From NCBI RefSeq assembly GCF_003337355.1, contig NZ_QPJW01000001.1, positions 1,116,001 to 1,180,000 of the forward strand: a stretch of 64,000 nt of DNA, given 5' to 3'. The notes under the pieces are model-generated. The model saw only the letters and a program-made list of their open reading frames with translations, was not told the origin of the DNA and made no database searches. The stretch comes from Fontibacillus phaseoli. Its GTDB lineage: Bacteria > Bacillota > Bacilli > Paenibacillales > Paenibacillaceae. Numbering within the stretch: position 1 is the first letter of the stretch; each line of letters opens with the position of its first letter. Below are positions 1-8,768 of this stretch, piece by piece. The position numbers and the translations under genes were made by a program.

Positions 1-83
1 AATTTTTTAGAAATTAAGCTTACTGAATAATTTCCGATGTTTTTTAGTATTTGGGGTAACCTAAGGGCAAGGAGCTGATGGAA

Positions 84-200
84 ATGGTGATTGCCTTGAA
101 AAAATACCACAGACACCGCTTAAGGCTGAGAAAGTTATGGCGCGGAGAGCGAGCGGGGAGGAACAGGAATTTGCTGAATGACGATATGTGGCCCGTATAG
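84..200 (+). CDS. possible small basic protein, 38 aa
   Basis: This is a short open frame not recognised as any family. It follows an AAGGAG site with about nine bases to the ATG; an in-frame ATG two codons earlier sits too close to that site. The product is very basic, with many Arg, Lys and His residues in the first 30 positions, no membrane segment and no Cys. It stops just before the terminator of the converging lexA gene. The ribosome site is the only support, so it may not be translated. Confidence 0.25.
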   Translation: MVIALKKYHRHRLRLRKLWRGERAGRNRNLLNDDMWPV

Positions 201-230
201 CGGTGACTGCAACTTCGTCTCAGGAACGAA

Positions 231-262
231 AAGAGGCTACCCTCGTTAAAGGGAAGCCTCTT
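231..262 (-). terminator. Rho-independent terminator of lexA
   Basis: AAGAGGCT and AGCCTCTT pair, with an inner CCCT/AGGG stem. On the minus strand the hairpin is followed by TTTTCG, directly after the lexA stop. Confidence 0.75.
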
Positions 263-282
263 ACCTGTAAGTTAAGTACGAA

Positions 283-909
283 TTAGTGCAGATCCCGGAA
301 CAATCCGACGACCTTGCCCAGAATACTGACATGCTTCAACCGGATCGGTTCCATACTCGGATTCTCAGGCTGCAGGCGGATGTGATCCTTTTCTTTGTAA
401 AAAGTTTTGACGGTTGCTTCATCATCTTCCGTCATAGCCACCACGATATCGCCGTTGTTGGCGGTTTGCTGCTGCCTTACGATCACATAGTCTCCATTAT
501 GGATTCCTGCTTCGATCATGCTATCTCCCATGACGGAAAGCATAAAGATTTCGCCATCGGCGGAATAATGTTGTGGAAGCGGAAAATAATCTTCTATGTT
601 CTCGGTGGCAGTAATAGGCACACCTGCTGTTACTTTACCAACGACTGGAACGCGGGTTACGCTATGTGCGAACATTCCGATCGATTCGGAATCTTCCTGG
701 CCCAGAAGTTCGATGGCCCGAGGTTTGGTCGGGTCGCGGCGGATGAATCCTTTCTTCTCCAGACGGTCAAGATGGCCGTGGACCGTTGAACTGGAAGCTA
801 GTCCAACAGCTTCGCCGATTTCACGTACGGAAGGAGGATAGCCTTTCATTCTGACCTCGTTGCGGATAAATTCTAGTATTGCCTGTTGACGGCTGGATAC
901 CTTGGACAT
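283..909 (-). CDS. lexA: LexA, SOS-response repressor (EC 3.4.21.88)
   Basis: LexA represses DNA-damage genes and cleaves itself when RecA is activated. The 208-residue product has an N-terminal winged helix (residues about 1-65, [13 protein letters not shown] and [16 protein letters not shown]) and a C-terminal S24 peptidase domain. The Ala-Gly cleavage site lies in GKVTAGVP, the catalytic Ser in GDSM and the Lys in ATVKTFYK. The start at 909 (MSKVSSRQQ) matches the usual family N-terminus; an upstream ATG at 927 would add six residues. The gene is divergent from the yneA-like gene across a region dense in LexA boxes, as in Bacillus, and its own promoter carries a box, so it is autoregulated. 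Confidence 0.97.
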   Translation of the reverse strand: MSKVSSRQQAILEFIRNEVRMKGYPPSVREIGEAVGLASSSTVHGHLDRLEKKGFIRRDPTKPRAIELLGQEDSESIGMFAHSVTRVPVVGKVTAGVPITATENIEDYFPLPQHYSADGEIFMLSVMGDSMIEAGIHNGDYVIVRQQQTANNGDIVVAMTEDDEATVKTFYKEKDHIRLQPENPSMEPIRLKHVSILGKVVGLFRDLH

Positions 910-944
910 AACGATCATCAACCCCATTAGTAACGTTTGGAAAA

Positions 945-973
945 ATTATAACATAGAACTTCCGTTCGTACAA
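945..973 (-). promoter_or_regulatory. lexA promoter
   Basis: On the minus strand, TTGTAC (-35, 968-973) and TATAAT (-10, 945-950) are separated by 17 bases. A LexA box fills the spacer. Confidence 0.8.
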
Positions 974-1080
974 ACATAAGTTCTAAATAGAAGATAAAAA
1001 AGAGAACAATTGTTCGAAAAAACTATTGAAACAAACAAATGTTCGTGTTATAGTGAGATCAACGATAAGAACACTTGTTT
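956..1080. promoter_or_regulatory. cluster of five LexA (SOS) boxes
   Basis: Five matches to the Bacillus-type box GAAC-N4-GTTC lie between the divergent genes: 956-967 (GAACTTCCGTTC), 972-983 (AAACATAAGTTC), 1004-1015 (GAACAATTGTTC), 1033-1044 (AAACAAATGTTC) and 1069-1080 (GAACACTTGTTT). The first and third keep both half-sites exactly. Boxes 956-967 and 1033-1044 lie inside the spacers of the lexA and yneA promoters. Confidence 0.85.
1026..1054 (+). promoter_or_regulatory. yneA-like promoter
   Basis: TTGAAA (-35, 1026-1031) and TATAGT (-10, 1049-1054) are 17 bases apart, with a LexA box at 1033-1044 in the spacer. Confidence 0.8.
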
Positions 1081-1093
1081 GGAGTGATGGATG

Positions 1094-1453
1094 ATGCTTA
1101 AATATAGTACATATCAAAGTATCTATGATAAACCGGCGCCTCGTAGATCGTGGAATAATATTATAACTGTTTCGGGTTGGAGCAGAAAGCTCGGGAAAGT
1201 ATGTTTGTTGCTGTTTGTTTTGATGATCACCGGAACGGGAGTGGTTACTGCGTTTGCTGCGGCTTCGGACGGACATGTCCGCTCTGAATTGCCAACCATC
1301 GTTGTAAAGCCGGGAGACACTTTGTGGGAGATAGCCGTGAATCATAAACCCCATGGCAAAGATACAAGAATTTATGTGGAGTCGATTATCCGGCTCAACG
1401 GATTGAACGGAAGCAATATTCATAGCGGTGATACGATCATTCTTCCCAATTAA
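1094..1453 (+). CDS. yneA: YneA-like SOS cell-division inhibitor, LysM domain
   Basis: In Bacillus YneA is an SOS-induced, membrane-anchored protein that delays division by acting at the septum. This 119-residue product has a short cytoplasmic head, one membrane segment (about residues 35-58) and an extracellular LysM domain (VKPGDTLWEIA to SGDTIILPN) that would bind peptidoglycan. The start at 1094 lies eight to nine bases after TTGGAGTG; an ATG at 1091 is also possible. Its promoter carries a LexA box and it is divergent from lexA. The yneB resolvase gene that follows yneA in B. subtilis is absent. The assignment rests on architecture and context. Confidence 0.85.
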   Translation: MLKYSTYQSIYDKPAPRRSWNNIITVSGWSRKLGKVCLLLFVLMITGTGVVTAFAAASDGHVRSELPTIVVKPGDTLWEIAVNHKPHGKDTRIYVESIIRLNGLNGSNIHSGDTIILPN

Positions 1454-1497
1454 GTTGAATCAGCGATAATTTACTTCATATATATAAATGTCTTCTC

Positions 1498-1540
1498 TGA
1501 GCTTGGTTCCAAGGGCTACTCGCCTTGACAAGCTCTTTTT
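1498..1540 (+). terminator. terminator after the yneA-like gene
   Basis: GAGCTTG pairs with CAAGCTC, with an inner CAAGG/CCTTG stem, followed by TTTTT. Confidence 0.7.
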
Positions 1541-1600
1541 CTCATGTCAAAGTAAGAATTGTTGCCTTATGAAATTTATTGAGATCACAGGAGGAAAACC

Positions 1601-1774
1601 ATGGATATAGATACATTGGTTAATCGCATTAATGAACTGGCCCGCAAAAATAAAGCCGAAGGATTGACGGAAGACGAAAAGCTGGAAAGAGCACAGCTTC
1701 GCGAAACTTATTTACAGAACATCCGCAACAATTTTCGTCAGCAGTTAGAGTCGATCGAGATCGTGGATAAGTAA
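1601..1774 (+). CDS. ynzC: DUF896 family protein (YnzC-like), 57 aa
   Basis: This small, highly charged helical protein starts MDIDTLVNRINELARKNK and contains GLTEDEKLERAQLRETYL, the hallmark of the DUF896/YnzC family. Solved family members form a helical hairpin; their role is not firmly known. An AGGAGG site lies six bases before the ATG. Its place just downstream of lexA and yneA matches the Bacillus gene order. It has no membrane segment or signal peptide and ends in a short acidic tail. Confidence 0.9.
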   Translation: MDIDTLVNRINELARKNKAEGLTEDEKLERAQLRETYLQNIRNNFRQQLESIEIVDK

Positions 1775-1828
1775 TGCTGGGCCGTGAGGCCTTGCATACA
1801 TAACCATACATTTTTAGGAGGAAAGATC

Positions 1829-2365
1829 ATGGCTTCGTTTGACAGAAAGGTAGAAAGAAATCAGATCAGAATGAACAAAAAAGGCAAAGGCCCTAACGCA
1901 GGCAAGGGACGTGGCAACCAGAATCCACGTACCTCGCTGGGAGCGAAGGGTGAAGGCGAGGTTTTTCGGGGACGGAATATGATTCTGCCTGGCGTTCTGG
2001 TATTGCTGGCCTTGTTGTATGCAGCCGTTGGCTTGGTGGGAAGCGCTGCAGAAATGAGCTCGGGTTTGTTTTGGCTGACAATCGTTCTGTATCTCATTTT
2101 GGCTTTGACGATTTTCTTGAGAAAGCCTTATTTGCGGATTAATAAAGGATGGCTGTACACCTCCAAGTACAATCGTGACAAGATCCTGGAAGCGGGCAAT
2201 ATCAGCAAAATCAGAGTAACTCGTCAAAAAGTGATCATTACGCCAAAAGGGAAAGATACCAATTGGGTTTTCTACCGGGGCCGCAACCTTTTTGATACGG
2301 AAGCTATGGGTGAGCGTCTGGAGCAATATGCAAAAGTGCATCACGTAACGTTTGAAAAGGAATAG
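1829..2365 (+). CDS. conserved two-pass membrane protein of unknown function
   Basis: The 178-residue product has a basic, Gly- and Lys-rich cytoplasmic head (KKGKGPNAGKGRGNQ), two close membrane segments (about residues 50-72 and 79-98) and a soluble C-terminal domain (about 100-178) rich in beta strands with several aromatic and basic residues. I do not recognise the family with certainty; the topology resembles small bacterial PH-like membrane proteins, but that is only an impression. An AGGAGG site lies eight bases before the chosen ATG. It sits alone between ynzC and a HAD phosphatase on the same strand. Confidence 0.75.
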   Translation: MASFDRKVERNQIRMNKKGKGPNAGKGRGNQNPRTSLGAKGEGEVFRGRNMILPGVLVLLALLYAAVGLVGSAAEMSSGLFWLTIVLYLILALTIFLRKPYLRINKGWLYTSKYNRDKILEAGNISKIRVTRQKVIITPKGKDTNWVFYRGRNLFDTEAMGERLEQYAKVHHVTFEKE

Positions 2366-2417
2366 AAGACAGCCGGTTTTCTGCGGTGAATTTTATCGGG
2401 GGAGTGTGCAGATAGAA

Positions 2418-3212
2418 ATGGCGATTAAAGCGGTTTGTTTTGATTTGGACGATACTTTGCTTTGGGATGAACGAAGTGTCCGGGAAGCTTTTGAAGCGAC
2501 TTGTCGAAGTGCGCAGGATGCAGTCGAAATAGATCCGGTCAAACTGGAAGAGTCTGTCCGGAAGGAAGCGAGAGAGCTTTACGAATCGTACGAAACGTTC
2601 CCTTTTACTAAAATGATCGGAATTAATCCGTTTGAAGGATTGTGGGCAAATTTTTCCGCAGGCGAGCAGCCTGAATTCCGTCAATTGGAGCAACTTGCCC
2701 CTGTATACCGCAAAGAATCCTGGCGCCGCGGCTTGTTGGCCCTGGGCGTGGATCATGAAGCTTTGGCGGGTGAACTGGCTGAACAATTCGGCAGAGAACG
2801 CCGGTCCAGGCCGCATGTGTATGAGGAAACCTTTATGATTTTGAATGAATTGAAAGGGAATGTGAAACTCCTGCTCCTCACGAATGGCTGTCCGGCCCTG
2901 CAACAGGAAAAGTTGGATGGAGTGCCTGAGTTGGCAACATATTTTAACGAAATCGTTATTTCAGGTAGTTACGGCAGAGGGAAACCGGATGCCACGATAT
3001 TCCGTCACGCCTTGGAACGGCTCGGCGTGGAGCCGGAAGAAAGCCTGATGGTCGGAGACAAGCTGACTACCGATATTTGCGGCGGGTTAAGTGCCGGGAT
3101 GACCACGGTTTGGGTGAACCGGGACGGGAAGGTCCGTAACGATGAAATTGTTCCAGATTATGAAGTTCAACATCTGTCCCAGCTTCACGATATTATTGCT
3201 AAGTTAGTTTAG
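2418..3212 (+). CDS. HAD-superfamily hydrolase (HAD-IA)
   Basis: This is a phosphatase-like protein of 264 residues that begins with the HAD motif I (CFDLDDTLLW, nucleophile Asp near residue 9). Motif II is LLLTNGC, followed by the Lys of RGKPDATIF and motif IV GDKLTTDICGG. The large helical cap between motifs I and II places it in subclass IA (YjjG/pyrimidine-nucleotidase-like members share this form). The substrate cannot be read from the sequence. The ATG at 2418 follows a GGGGGA run about 14 bases upstream; an in-frame GTG at 2406 is too close to that site. It is probably co-transcribed with the lipoprotein gene behind it. Confidence 0.88.
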   Translation: MAIKAVCFDLDDTLLWDERSVREAFEATCRSAQDAVEIDPVKLEESVRKEARELYESYETFPFTKMIGINPFEGLWANFSAGEQPEFRQLEQLAPVYRKESWRRGLLALGVDHEALAGELAEQFGRERRSRPHVYEETFMILNELKGNVKLLLLTNGCPALQQEKLDGVPELATYFNEIVISGSYGRGKPDATIFRHALERLGVEPEESLMVGDKLTTDICGGLSAGMTTVWVNRDGKVRNDEIVPDYEVQHLSQLHDIIAKLV

Positions 3213-3271
3213 GCTTGCACGATAACTTGCGCATAAAACAATGTTCTAGCCGGTAATAGGGAGGGAATAAC

Positions 3272-3685
3272 GTGAAAAGGAACACCTGGCTGCTGGTCAG
3301 CCTTACCCTGCTGTTTCTGCTGCTTAGCGGATGCGGCAAAAGCGGGAGTGACGGTCATTCGTCTTCTGACGAAACGCTGGAGCCGATTAAGGTCGAATTA
3401 ACCGTCAATCCCACCCAGGTTCAAACCGGTGAAAAAGTGACATTTGAAGCGAAAGTGACTCATCAGGGGAAATCCGTCGACGACGCCAAAGAGGTTGTTT
3501 TTGAATTTTGGAAAGACGACGATAATGAGGAGAGCCACAGCATGGAGTCCGTTAAAAGTGCCGGGAACGGAAGCTACAAATTTGAAACGGCATTTGAATC
3601 GGCCGGGACCTATCACGTAATCTCCCATGTCACGGCCAGGGATCAGCACTCTATGCCTTCTGCCGAATTTAAGGTCATTGAATAA
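3272..3685 (+). CDS. lipoprotein with YtkA/FixH-like beta domain
   Basis: This is an exported lipoprotein of 137 residues: a Lys-Arg start, a Leu-rich core and a lipobox LLSGCGKS (Cys about residue 21). A short Ser-rich linker leads into one Ig-like beta domain (about residues 37-137) with the pattern seen in YtkA-like proteins: VNPTQVQTGEKVTFEAKV, a central FEFWKD strand, and a closing GSYKFETAFESAGTYHVISHV. YtkA-like domains are found in envelope proteins of Bacillales; their role is poorly known. It starts at GTG with GGGAGGG six bases upstream, and a terminator follows the stop. Confidence 0.82.
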   Translation: MKRNTWLLVSLTLLFLLLSGCGKSGSDGHSSSDETLEPIKVELTVNPTQVQTGEKVTFEAKVTHQGKSVDDAKEVVFEFWKDDDNEESHSMESVKSAGNGSYKFETAFESAGTYHVISHVTARDQHSMPSAEFKVIE

Positions 3686-3715
3686 TACGTTTAGCTTTGA
3701 ATTCCGGCATCAAGA

Positions 3716-3755
3716 AAGGCTGCCATTATCCCGAAAGGGAAGGGCGGCCTTTTTG
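3716..3755 (+). terminator. Rho-independent terminator
   Basis: AAGGCTGCC pairs with GGCGGCCTT (one G-T pair) around an inner CCC/GGG hairpin, then TTTTTG. It closes the lipoprotein gene. Confidence 0.8.
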
Positions 3756-3937
3756 ATATATTTCAATGATCATAAATGGTCTGATTTTGATTTTGCAATT
3801 TACGAACTTTTTCTTCGACAGAGATGATATCGTTCGTGTTTGTAATTCTCATTGAATCCATGGGATTACCCTACTTTGTTTAAGGCATAATGTAATGAAC
3901 TTCGATAATCCCGAGGCTGTCGACGATTTGTACATTT

Positions 3938-3971
3938 CGGCGCAGTCCCTTGTAAGGAAGGGCTGGCGCCG
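3938..3971 (+). ncRNA. structured leader element upstream of metH
   Basis: The 300 bases between the terminator and metH hold no gene. Near the middle is a regular hairpin: CGGCGC and GCGCCG form the outer stem, CCCTT and AAGGG the inner stem, with a symmetric three-by-three internal loop and a six-base apical loop. No U-run follows, so it is not a terminator. I found neither the SAM-I (S-box) core nor the T-box AGGGTGG motif nor a B12-box. Its role is unknown. Confidence 0.35.
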
Positions 3972-4054
3972 GATGAGGATTTCAGATTATCCCTTTCCTT
4001 AAACGCTTCATTCTGATAAACTAAATCTTAACGTTTTGCGGGAGGGAATTGATC

Positions 4055-7000
4055 ATGAGTAAACCAAGCTTGGAATCCAAAATGAAAGAACGAATATTGA
4101 TCCTTGATGGAGCGATGGGGACCATGATCCAACAGGAGAATTTGACACCGGATGATTTTGGCGGCGAAGAACTGGACGGTTGCAACGAAATTCTCGTGCT
4201 TACCCGTCCCGATATTATACAATCCATCCATGAAAGATATCTTGAGGCCGGCGCAGACTTGATTGAAACCAATACGTTTGGCGGGACGTCCGTGGTGCTC
4301 GCCGAATACGACTTGCAGGATCGCACGCGTGAAATTAATCTTGCTGCCGCTCGGATCGCCGTTGAAGCAGCGGAAAAATACAGCACTCCGGAACAGCCGA
4401 GATATGTGGTCGGGGCAATGGGACCGACGACAAAAACATTGTCGGTAACGGGCGGGGTTACTTTTGACGAACTGATAAGCAGTTATGAAGAGCAGGCTGC
4501 CGTGTTGATCGAGGCCGGCGTGGATGTCCTGATGCTGGAAACGTCACAGGATACTTTGAACGTAAAAGCGGGCAGTATCGGGATCACACGTGCTTTTGCA
4601 ACGACCGGCAAAGTGCTCCCTCTAATGATTTCGGGAACGATCGAGCCGATGGGGACAACCCTGGCCGGTCAAAATATCGAATCCTTCTATATTTCGCTTG
4701 AGCATTTAAAGCCGGTTACGATCGGATTGAACTGCGCTACAGGTCCGGAATTTATGCGGGACCATGTCCGTACGCTGTCAGAAATGGCGAAGGCGGGCGT
4801 GAGCTGCCATCCAAATGCCGGGCTGCCGGACGAGAACGGTAACTATCATGAATCGCCGGATTCGCTGGCGCAAAAAATGGCGGCCTTTGCGGAGCAGGGG
4901 TGGCTGAATATCGCGGGCGGATGCTGCGGGACGACTCCGGGTCATATCAAGGCTTTGGCCGAGAAGATGAGAGGATATCAACCTCGGGAGATCGCTGGGG
5001 AACACCCGCCGGCCATTTCGGGAATCGATCAAGTCTATGTTGAATCAGCCAATCGTCCTTATATGGTCGGGGAAAGAACGAACGTTCTCGGATCGCGCAA
5101 ATTCAAACGGCTTATCGTGGAAGGCAAATACGAGGAAGCTTCGGAAATTGCCCGCGCCCAGGTCAAGAATGGAGCCCAGGTGATCGACGTCTGCGTTCAG
5201 GATCCGGACCGGGACGAAGCAGAAGATATCAAGTTATTCCTTGAGCTCGTCGTCAAAAAGGTCAAAGTACCGTTGATGATCGATACGACCGATCCGAAGG
5301 TGTTGGATTTGGCACTGAGTTATTGTCAGGGTAAGTCTATAATTAACTCCATTAACCTTGAAGACGGTGAAGAAAAGTTTCAGCACGTGACGCCGCTCAT
5401 TCATAAATACGGCGCGGCCGTCGTTGTAGGTACCATTGATGAAAGCGGGCAGGCGATAACGCGGCAGGATAAGCTGGAAGTAGCAAAACGCTCGCATGAC
5501 TTGCTGGTGAACAAATATGGTCTGAATTCGGAGGATCTTATTTTTGATCCACTTGTTTTTCCGGTGGGTACCGGGGACGAGCAGTACATCGGCTCCGCCA
5601 AGGAAACGATTGAAGGGATTCGCCTGATCAAGGAGGCGCTCCCGGCCTGCCATACGGTTCTTGGGATCAGTAACGTTTCCTTTGGTCTTCCCGAAGCCGG
5701 ACGTGAAGTGCTGAACTCCGTCTTTTTATATGAGTGCACCAAGGCGGGACTGGATTACGCGATCGTCAATACGGAAAAGGTAGAGCGTTACGCTTCGATC
5801 CCGGAAGAGGAACGGCGGCTTGCCGAGGAGCTAATCTACAACACGAATGACGACACGCTTGCCGCTTTCGTGGCCGCTTTCCGGAACAAAAAGGTGGAGA
5901 AGCAGGAGAAGATTGTCAACTTAACGCTGGAAGAGCGGCTTGCCTCTTACGTCGTAGAAGGGACGAAGGAAGGTTTAATCCCGGATCTGCAAGAAGCGTT
6001 GAACCGCTATACCGCACTCGAGGTGATCAATGGACCTTTGATGGAGGGGATGGGGGAAGTTGGTCGATTGTTCAACAATAATGAGCTTATTGTTGCCGAG
6101 GTATTGCAAAGCGCGGAAGTGATGAAAGCGTCCGTGGCTTATCTGGAACCGTTTATGGAAAAGAACGAATCATCCGTAAAAGGAAAGATATTGCTGGCTA
6201 CGGTAAAGGGCGATGTCCACGATATCGGTAAAAATCTGGTGGAAATCATTCTGGCCAATAACGGTTACCGGATTGTGAATTTGGGTATAAAAGTACCACC
6301 GGAGCGGATTATCGAAGCTTGCCGTGAGGAACTGCCCGATGCGGTCGGGCTGTCCGGATTGTTGGTGAAATCCGCGCAGCAAATGGTTACGACCGCCCAG
6401 GATTTGCGCAATGCGGGCATCGATGTCCCGATTCTCGTAGGTGGAGCCGCTTTGACTCGCAAATTTACGAGGACACGGATACGACCGGAATATAACGGGC
6501 TGGTCGTTTATGCGAAAGACGCGATGGATGGACTCGACTTGGCGAACAAGCTGATGGATCCATCCCGCCGGGAACTTATTCGTCAAAATATTGAGGCCGA
6601 AAAAGCCGCGGATGAAAAGGCGACTCCCGTAGCGCCGCTGCCGGAGTTGAGCCGTGCAGTGAGATCCAACATTTCCACCGATGCGCCTGTCTTTATACCA
6701 CCGGACCTGGATCGGCATGTGCTGCGGGATTATCCGATCAATCATATCATTCCTTATATTAATATGCAGATGCTGCTCGGGCATCATCTTGGACTTCGCG
6801 GTTCCGTGGAACAGCTCTTGACCCAGGGTGATGAAAAGGCCGTGCAGTTAAAAGAAACGGTTGATCAGATTTTGCAGGATGCTATCAGCCAGGGGATTAT
6901 CCGGGCGCAGGCAATGTACCGGTTCTTCCCCGCCCAGTCTTCGGGCGACGATATTATCATTTACGATCCGGAAGATACGACCCGGGTGCTGAAAACATTT

Positions 7001-7492
7001 ACGTTCCCGAGACAGCGGGTAGAGCCATTCCTGTGTCTGGCTGATTTCCTGAAGTCTGTCGACAGCGGAACAATGGACTACGTCGGATTTTTGGTCGTAA
7101 CGGCGGGACAAGGCGTCCGTGAATTGTCCGATCATTGGAAAGAAAAAGGGGATTATCTTCGTTCCCATGCGCTGCAATCCGTGGCTCTTGAAACGGCGGA
7201 GGCGCTTGCGGAACGGGTGCATCACATTATGCGTGATATTTGGGGCTTCCCGGATCCGCAGGAGATGACGATGAAGCAGCGTCATGGCGCAAGGTATCAG
7301 GGAATCCGTGTTTCTTACGGGTATCCGGCTTGCCCGGATCTGGAATACCAGCAGCCGCTGTTTGAGTTGCTGCAGCCGGAGGATATCGGAATTCATTTGA
7401 CCGAAGGATTCATGATGGAACCGGAAGCGTCCGTCTCGGCGATGGTGTTTGCCCATCCGCAGGCCCAATATTTCAACGTGGATAAAGCTTAA
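4055..7492 (+). CDS. metH: cobalamin-dependent methionine synthase (EC 2.1.1.13)
   Basis: MetH moves a methyl group from methyltetrahydrofolate through methylcobalamin to homocysteine. The 1145-residue chain is full length, with all four modules: homocysteine/zinc domain (1-325; zinc Cys in GLNCATGP and GGCCGTTP), pterin-binding domain (from about 335, VGERTNVLGSRKF), B12 cap and B12 domain (about 640-880; base-off motif DVHDIGKN with the cobalt-ligand His near 721) and reactivation domain for AdoMet (about 905-1145; RVSYGYPACPD). The ATG at 4055 follows GGAGGG by eight bases. It is a single gene with its own terminator; no metF or B12 riboswitch is beside it, but a stable hairpin lies in its leader. 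Confidence 0.98.
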   Translation: MSKPSLESKMKERILILDGAMGTMIQQENLTPDDFGGEELDGCNEILVLTRPDIIQSIHERYLEAGADLIETNTFGGTSVVLAEYDLQDRTREINLAAARIAVEAAEKYSTPEQPRYVVGAMGPTTKTLSVTGGVTFDELISSYEEQAAVLIEAGVDVLMLETSQDTLNVKAGSIGITRAFATTGKVLPLMISGTIEPMGTTLAGQNIESFYISLEHLKPVTIGLNCATGPEFMRDHVRTLSEMAKAGVSCHPNAGLPDENGNYHESPDSLAQKMAAFAEQGWLNIAGGCCGTTPGHIKALAEKMRGYQPREIAGEHPPAISGIDQVYVESANRPYMVGERTNVLGSRKFKRLIVEGKYEEASEIARAQVKNGAQVIDVCVQDPDRDEAEDIKLFLELVVKKVKVPLMIDTTDPKVLDLALSYCQGKSIINSINLEDGEEKFQHVTPLIHKYGAAVVVGTIDESGQAITRQDKLEVAKRSHDLLVNKYGLNSEDLIFDPLVFPVGTGDEQYIGSAKETIEGIRLIKEALPACHTVLGISNVSFGLPEAGREVLNSVFLYECTKAGLDYAIVNTEKVERYASIPEEERRLAEELIYNTNDDTLAAFVAAFRNKKVEKQEKIVNLTLEERLASYVVEGTKEGLIPDLQEALNRYTALEVINGPLMEGMGEVGRLFNNNELIVAEVLQSAEVMKASVAYLEPFMEKNESSVKGKILLATVKGDVHDIGKNLVEIILANNGYRIVNLGIKVPPERIIEACREELPDAVGLSGLLVKSAQQMVTTAQDLRNAGIDVPILVGGAALTRKFTRTRIRPEYNGLVVYAKDAMDGLDLANKLMDPSRRELIRQNIEAEKAADEKATPVAPLPELSRAVRSNISTDAPVFIPPDLDRHVLRDYPINHIIPYINMQMLLGHHLGLRGSVEQLLTQGDEKAVQLKETVDQILQDAISQGIIRAQAMYRFFPAQSSGDDIIIYDPEDTTRVLKTFTFPRQRVEPFLCLADFLKSVDSGTMDYVGFLVVTAGQGVRELSDHWKEKGDYLRSHALQSVALETAEALAERVHHIMRDIWGFPDPQEMTMKQRHGARYQGIRVSYGYPACPDLEYQQPLFELLQPEDIGIHLTEGFMMEPEASVSAMVFAHPQAQYFNVDKA

Positions 7493-7507
7493 AGACATTG
7501 GCCGGTG

Positions 7508-7534
7508 AACCCTCCGAGTATTCGGAGGGTTTTG
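7508..7534 (+). terminator. metH terminator
   Basis: AACCCTCCGA and TCGGAGGGTT form a perfect stem with a GTAT loop, followed by TTTT. Confidence 0.85.
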
Positions 7535-7604
7535 GCAATGCTGCGGGTACATATCTTTTGAGTATAATTTAGTTTTTTGAATAAGCAGGATGGGAGGCAT
7601 CTTG

Positions 7605-8537
7605 ATGGAATTGTATTTCATGGGAACAAACGCGGGGGTACCGTCCCTGGAGAGGAATGTAACGTCACTGGCGCTCCGGCTTCTGGATGAACGGCGTTCC
7701 TTTTGGTTATTTGATTGCGGGGAGGGCACCCAGCATCAGATTCTCCGCTCCCCGCTGAAGCTGAGCAAGCTGGAATGCATTTTTATAACCCATTTGCATG
7801 GCGATCATCTCTTTGGTCTCCCTGGACTGCTTTCCAGCCGCGCTTATCAAGGCGGAGATACCCCGCTTGCCCTTTATGGTCCGCCGGGATTGAAAAAATA
7901 CGTGAACACTTCGCTAGAGCTTAGTGAGTCGCGGATTAATTATAAGCTGGAGATCGTTGAACATGAAGGAGGATGCCTGTTTGAGGATGCCACATTCCGG
8001 GTGGAATCGGCAAAGCTGGATCATCGGATCGCCAGCTACGGCTACCGGGTGATTGAGAAAGATCTTCCGGGCAAGCTGGACACCGAATTGCTGAAAAAAT
8101 ACGGGATCACGCCCGGTCCCCTCTATGGAAAGCTGAAACGTGGGGAAAGCATACTCACTCCGGAAGGGAAACATCTGCAGCCTGCCGATGTGCTAGGCCA
8201 GGTCAAAAAGGGGAGGGTCGTAACGATCCTCGGCGATACCCGTCCTTGTCCGGCGGAAATTCCGCTGGCGGAAGGAGCGGACGCTCTGGTCCATGAAGCG
8301 ACGTTCTTGCATGATCTTGCCGAAACGGCTTATACGTATCATCACAGTACGGCAAGACAGGCGGCCGAAGCCGCCAAGGAGGCAGGAGCCAAGAGTTTGT
8401 ATCTTACTCATTTCAGTTCGAGATATAAGTATGAAGACCAATTGCAGCGGCTGAAACAAGAGGCGGAAGAGGTGTTTCCGTCATCGCGTTTGGCTCGGGA
8501 ACATGAATTGTACCCGATATTGCGAAGCGGAGAATGA
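7605..8537 (+). CDS. rnz: ribonuclease Z (EC 3.1.26.11)
   Basis: RNase Z removes the 3' trailer of tRNA precursors that lack an encoded CCA. The 310-residue protein is a metallo-beta-lactamase fold enzyme with the zinc motif THLHGDHLFGLPG, the RNase-Z-specific start FMGTNAGVPSLERN, the later GDTRPC strand, and the C-terminal THFSSRY His motif. The exosite arm is marked by the Gly- and Pro-rich stretch TPGPLYGKLKRGE. The length fits bacterial homodimeric enzymes. The start at 7605 follows GGGAGG by eight bases. A TATAAT at 7563-7568 may be its -10 element, though no clear -35 partner is visible. Confidence 0.96.
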   Translation: MELYFMGTNAGVPSLERNVTSLALRLLDERRSFWLFDCGEGTQHQILRSPLKLSKLECIFITHLHGDHLFGLPGLLSSRAYQGGDTPLALYGPPGLKKYVNTSLELSESRINYKLEIVEHEGGCLFEDATFRVESAKLDHRIASYGYRVIEKDLPGKLDTELLKKYGITPGPLYGKLKRGESILTPEGKHLQPADVLGQVKKGRVVTILGDTRPCPAEIPLAEGADALVHEATFLHDLAETAYTYHHSTARQAAEAAKEAGAKSLYLTHFSSRYKYEDQLQRLKQEAEEVFPSSRLAREHELYPILRSGE

Positions 8538-8768
8538 AGGATGCGATGAGGAGAAATCCGGAGATTTATTTTCCGGGAAAGCGCAGGAATTGACAGGCGG
8601 TCTCATTCTTTGCTAAGGCATGCTTTCAAGAATTTGGACTGTTTCGATTTCTTTCGACGAATGATGCATGGATTTTTGGCCTTTTGACAGGCACACAGAA
8701 AAATAGGGTCGGGAAATTTGCCTGCCCTTTATTATTATATGTACAATGGGAAACAAGAGGGTGAAGTC

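Noticed and set aside
3756-4054. SAM riboswitch or T-box before metH
   Set aside because: No S-box core, no AGGGTGG T-box bulge and no terminator with T-run were found; only a simple hairpin is present.
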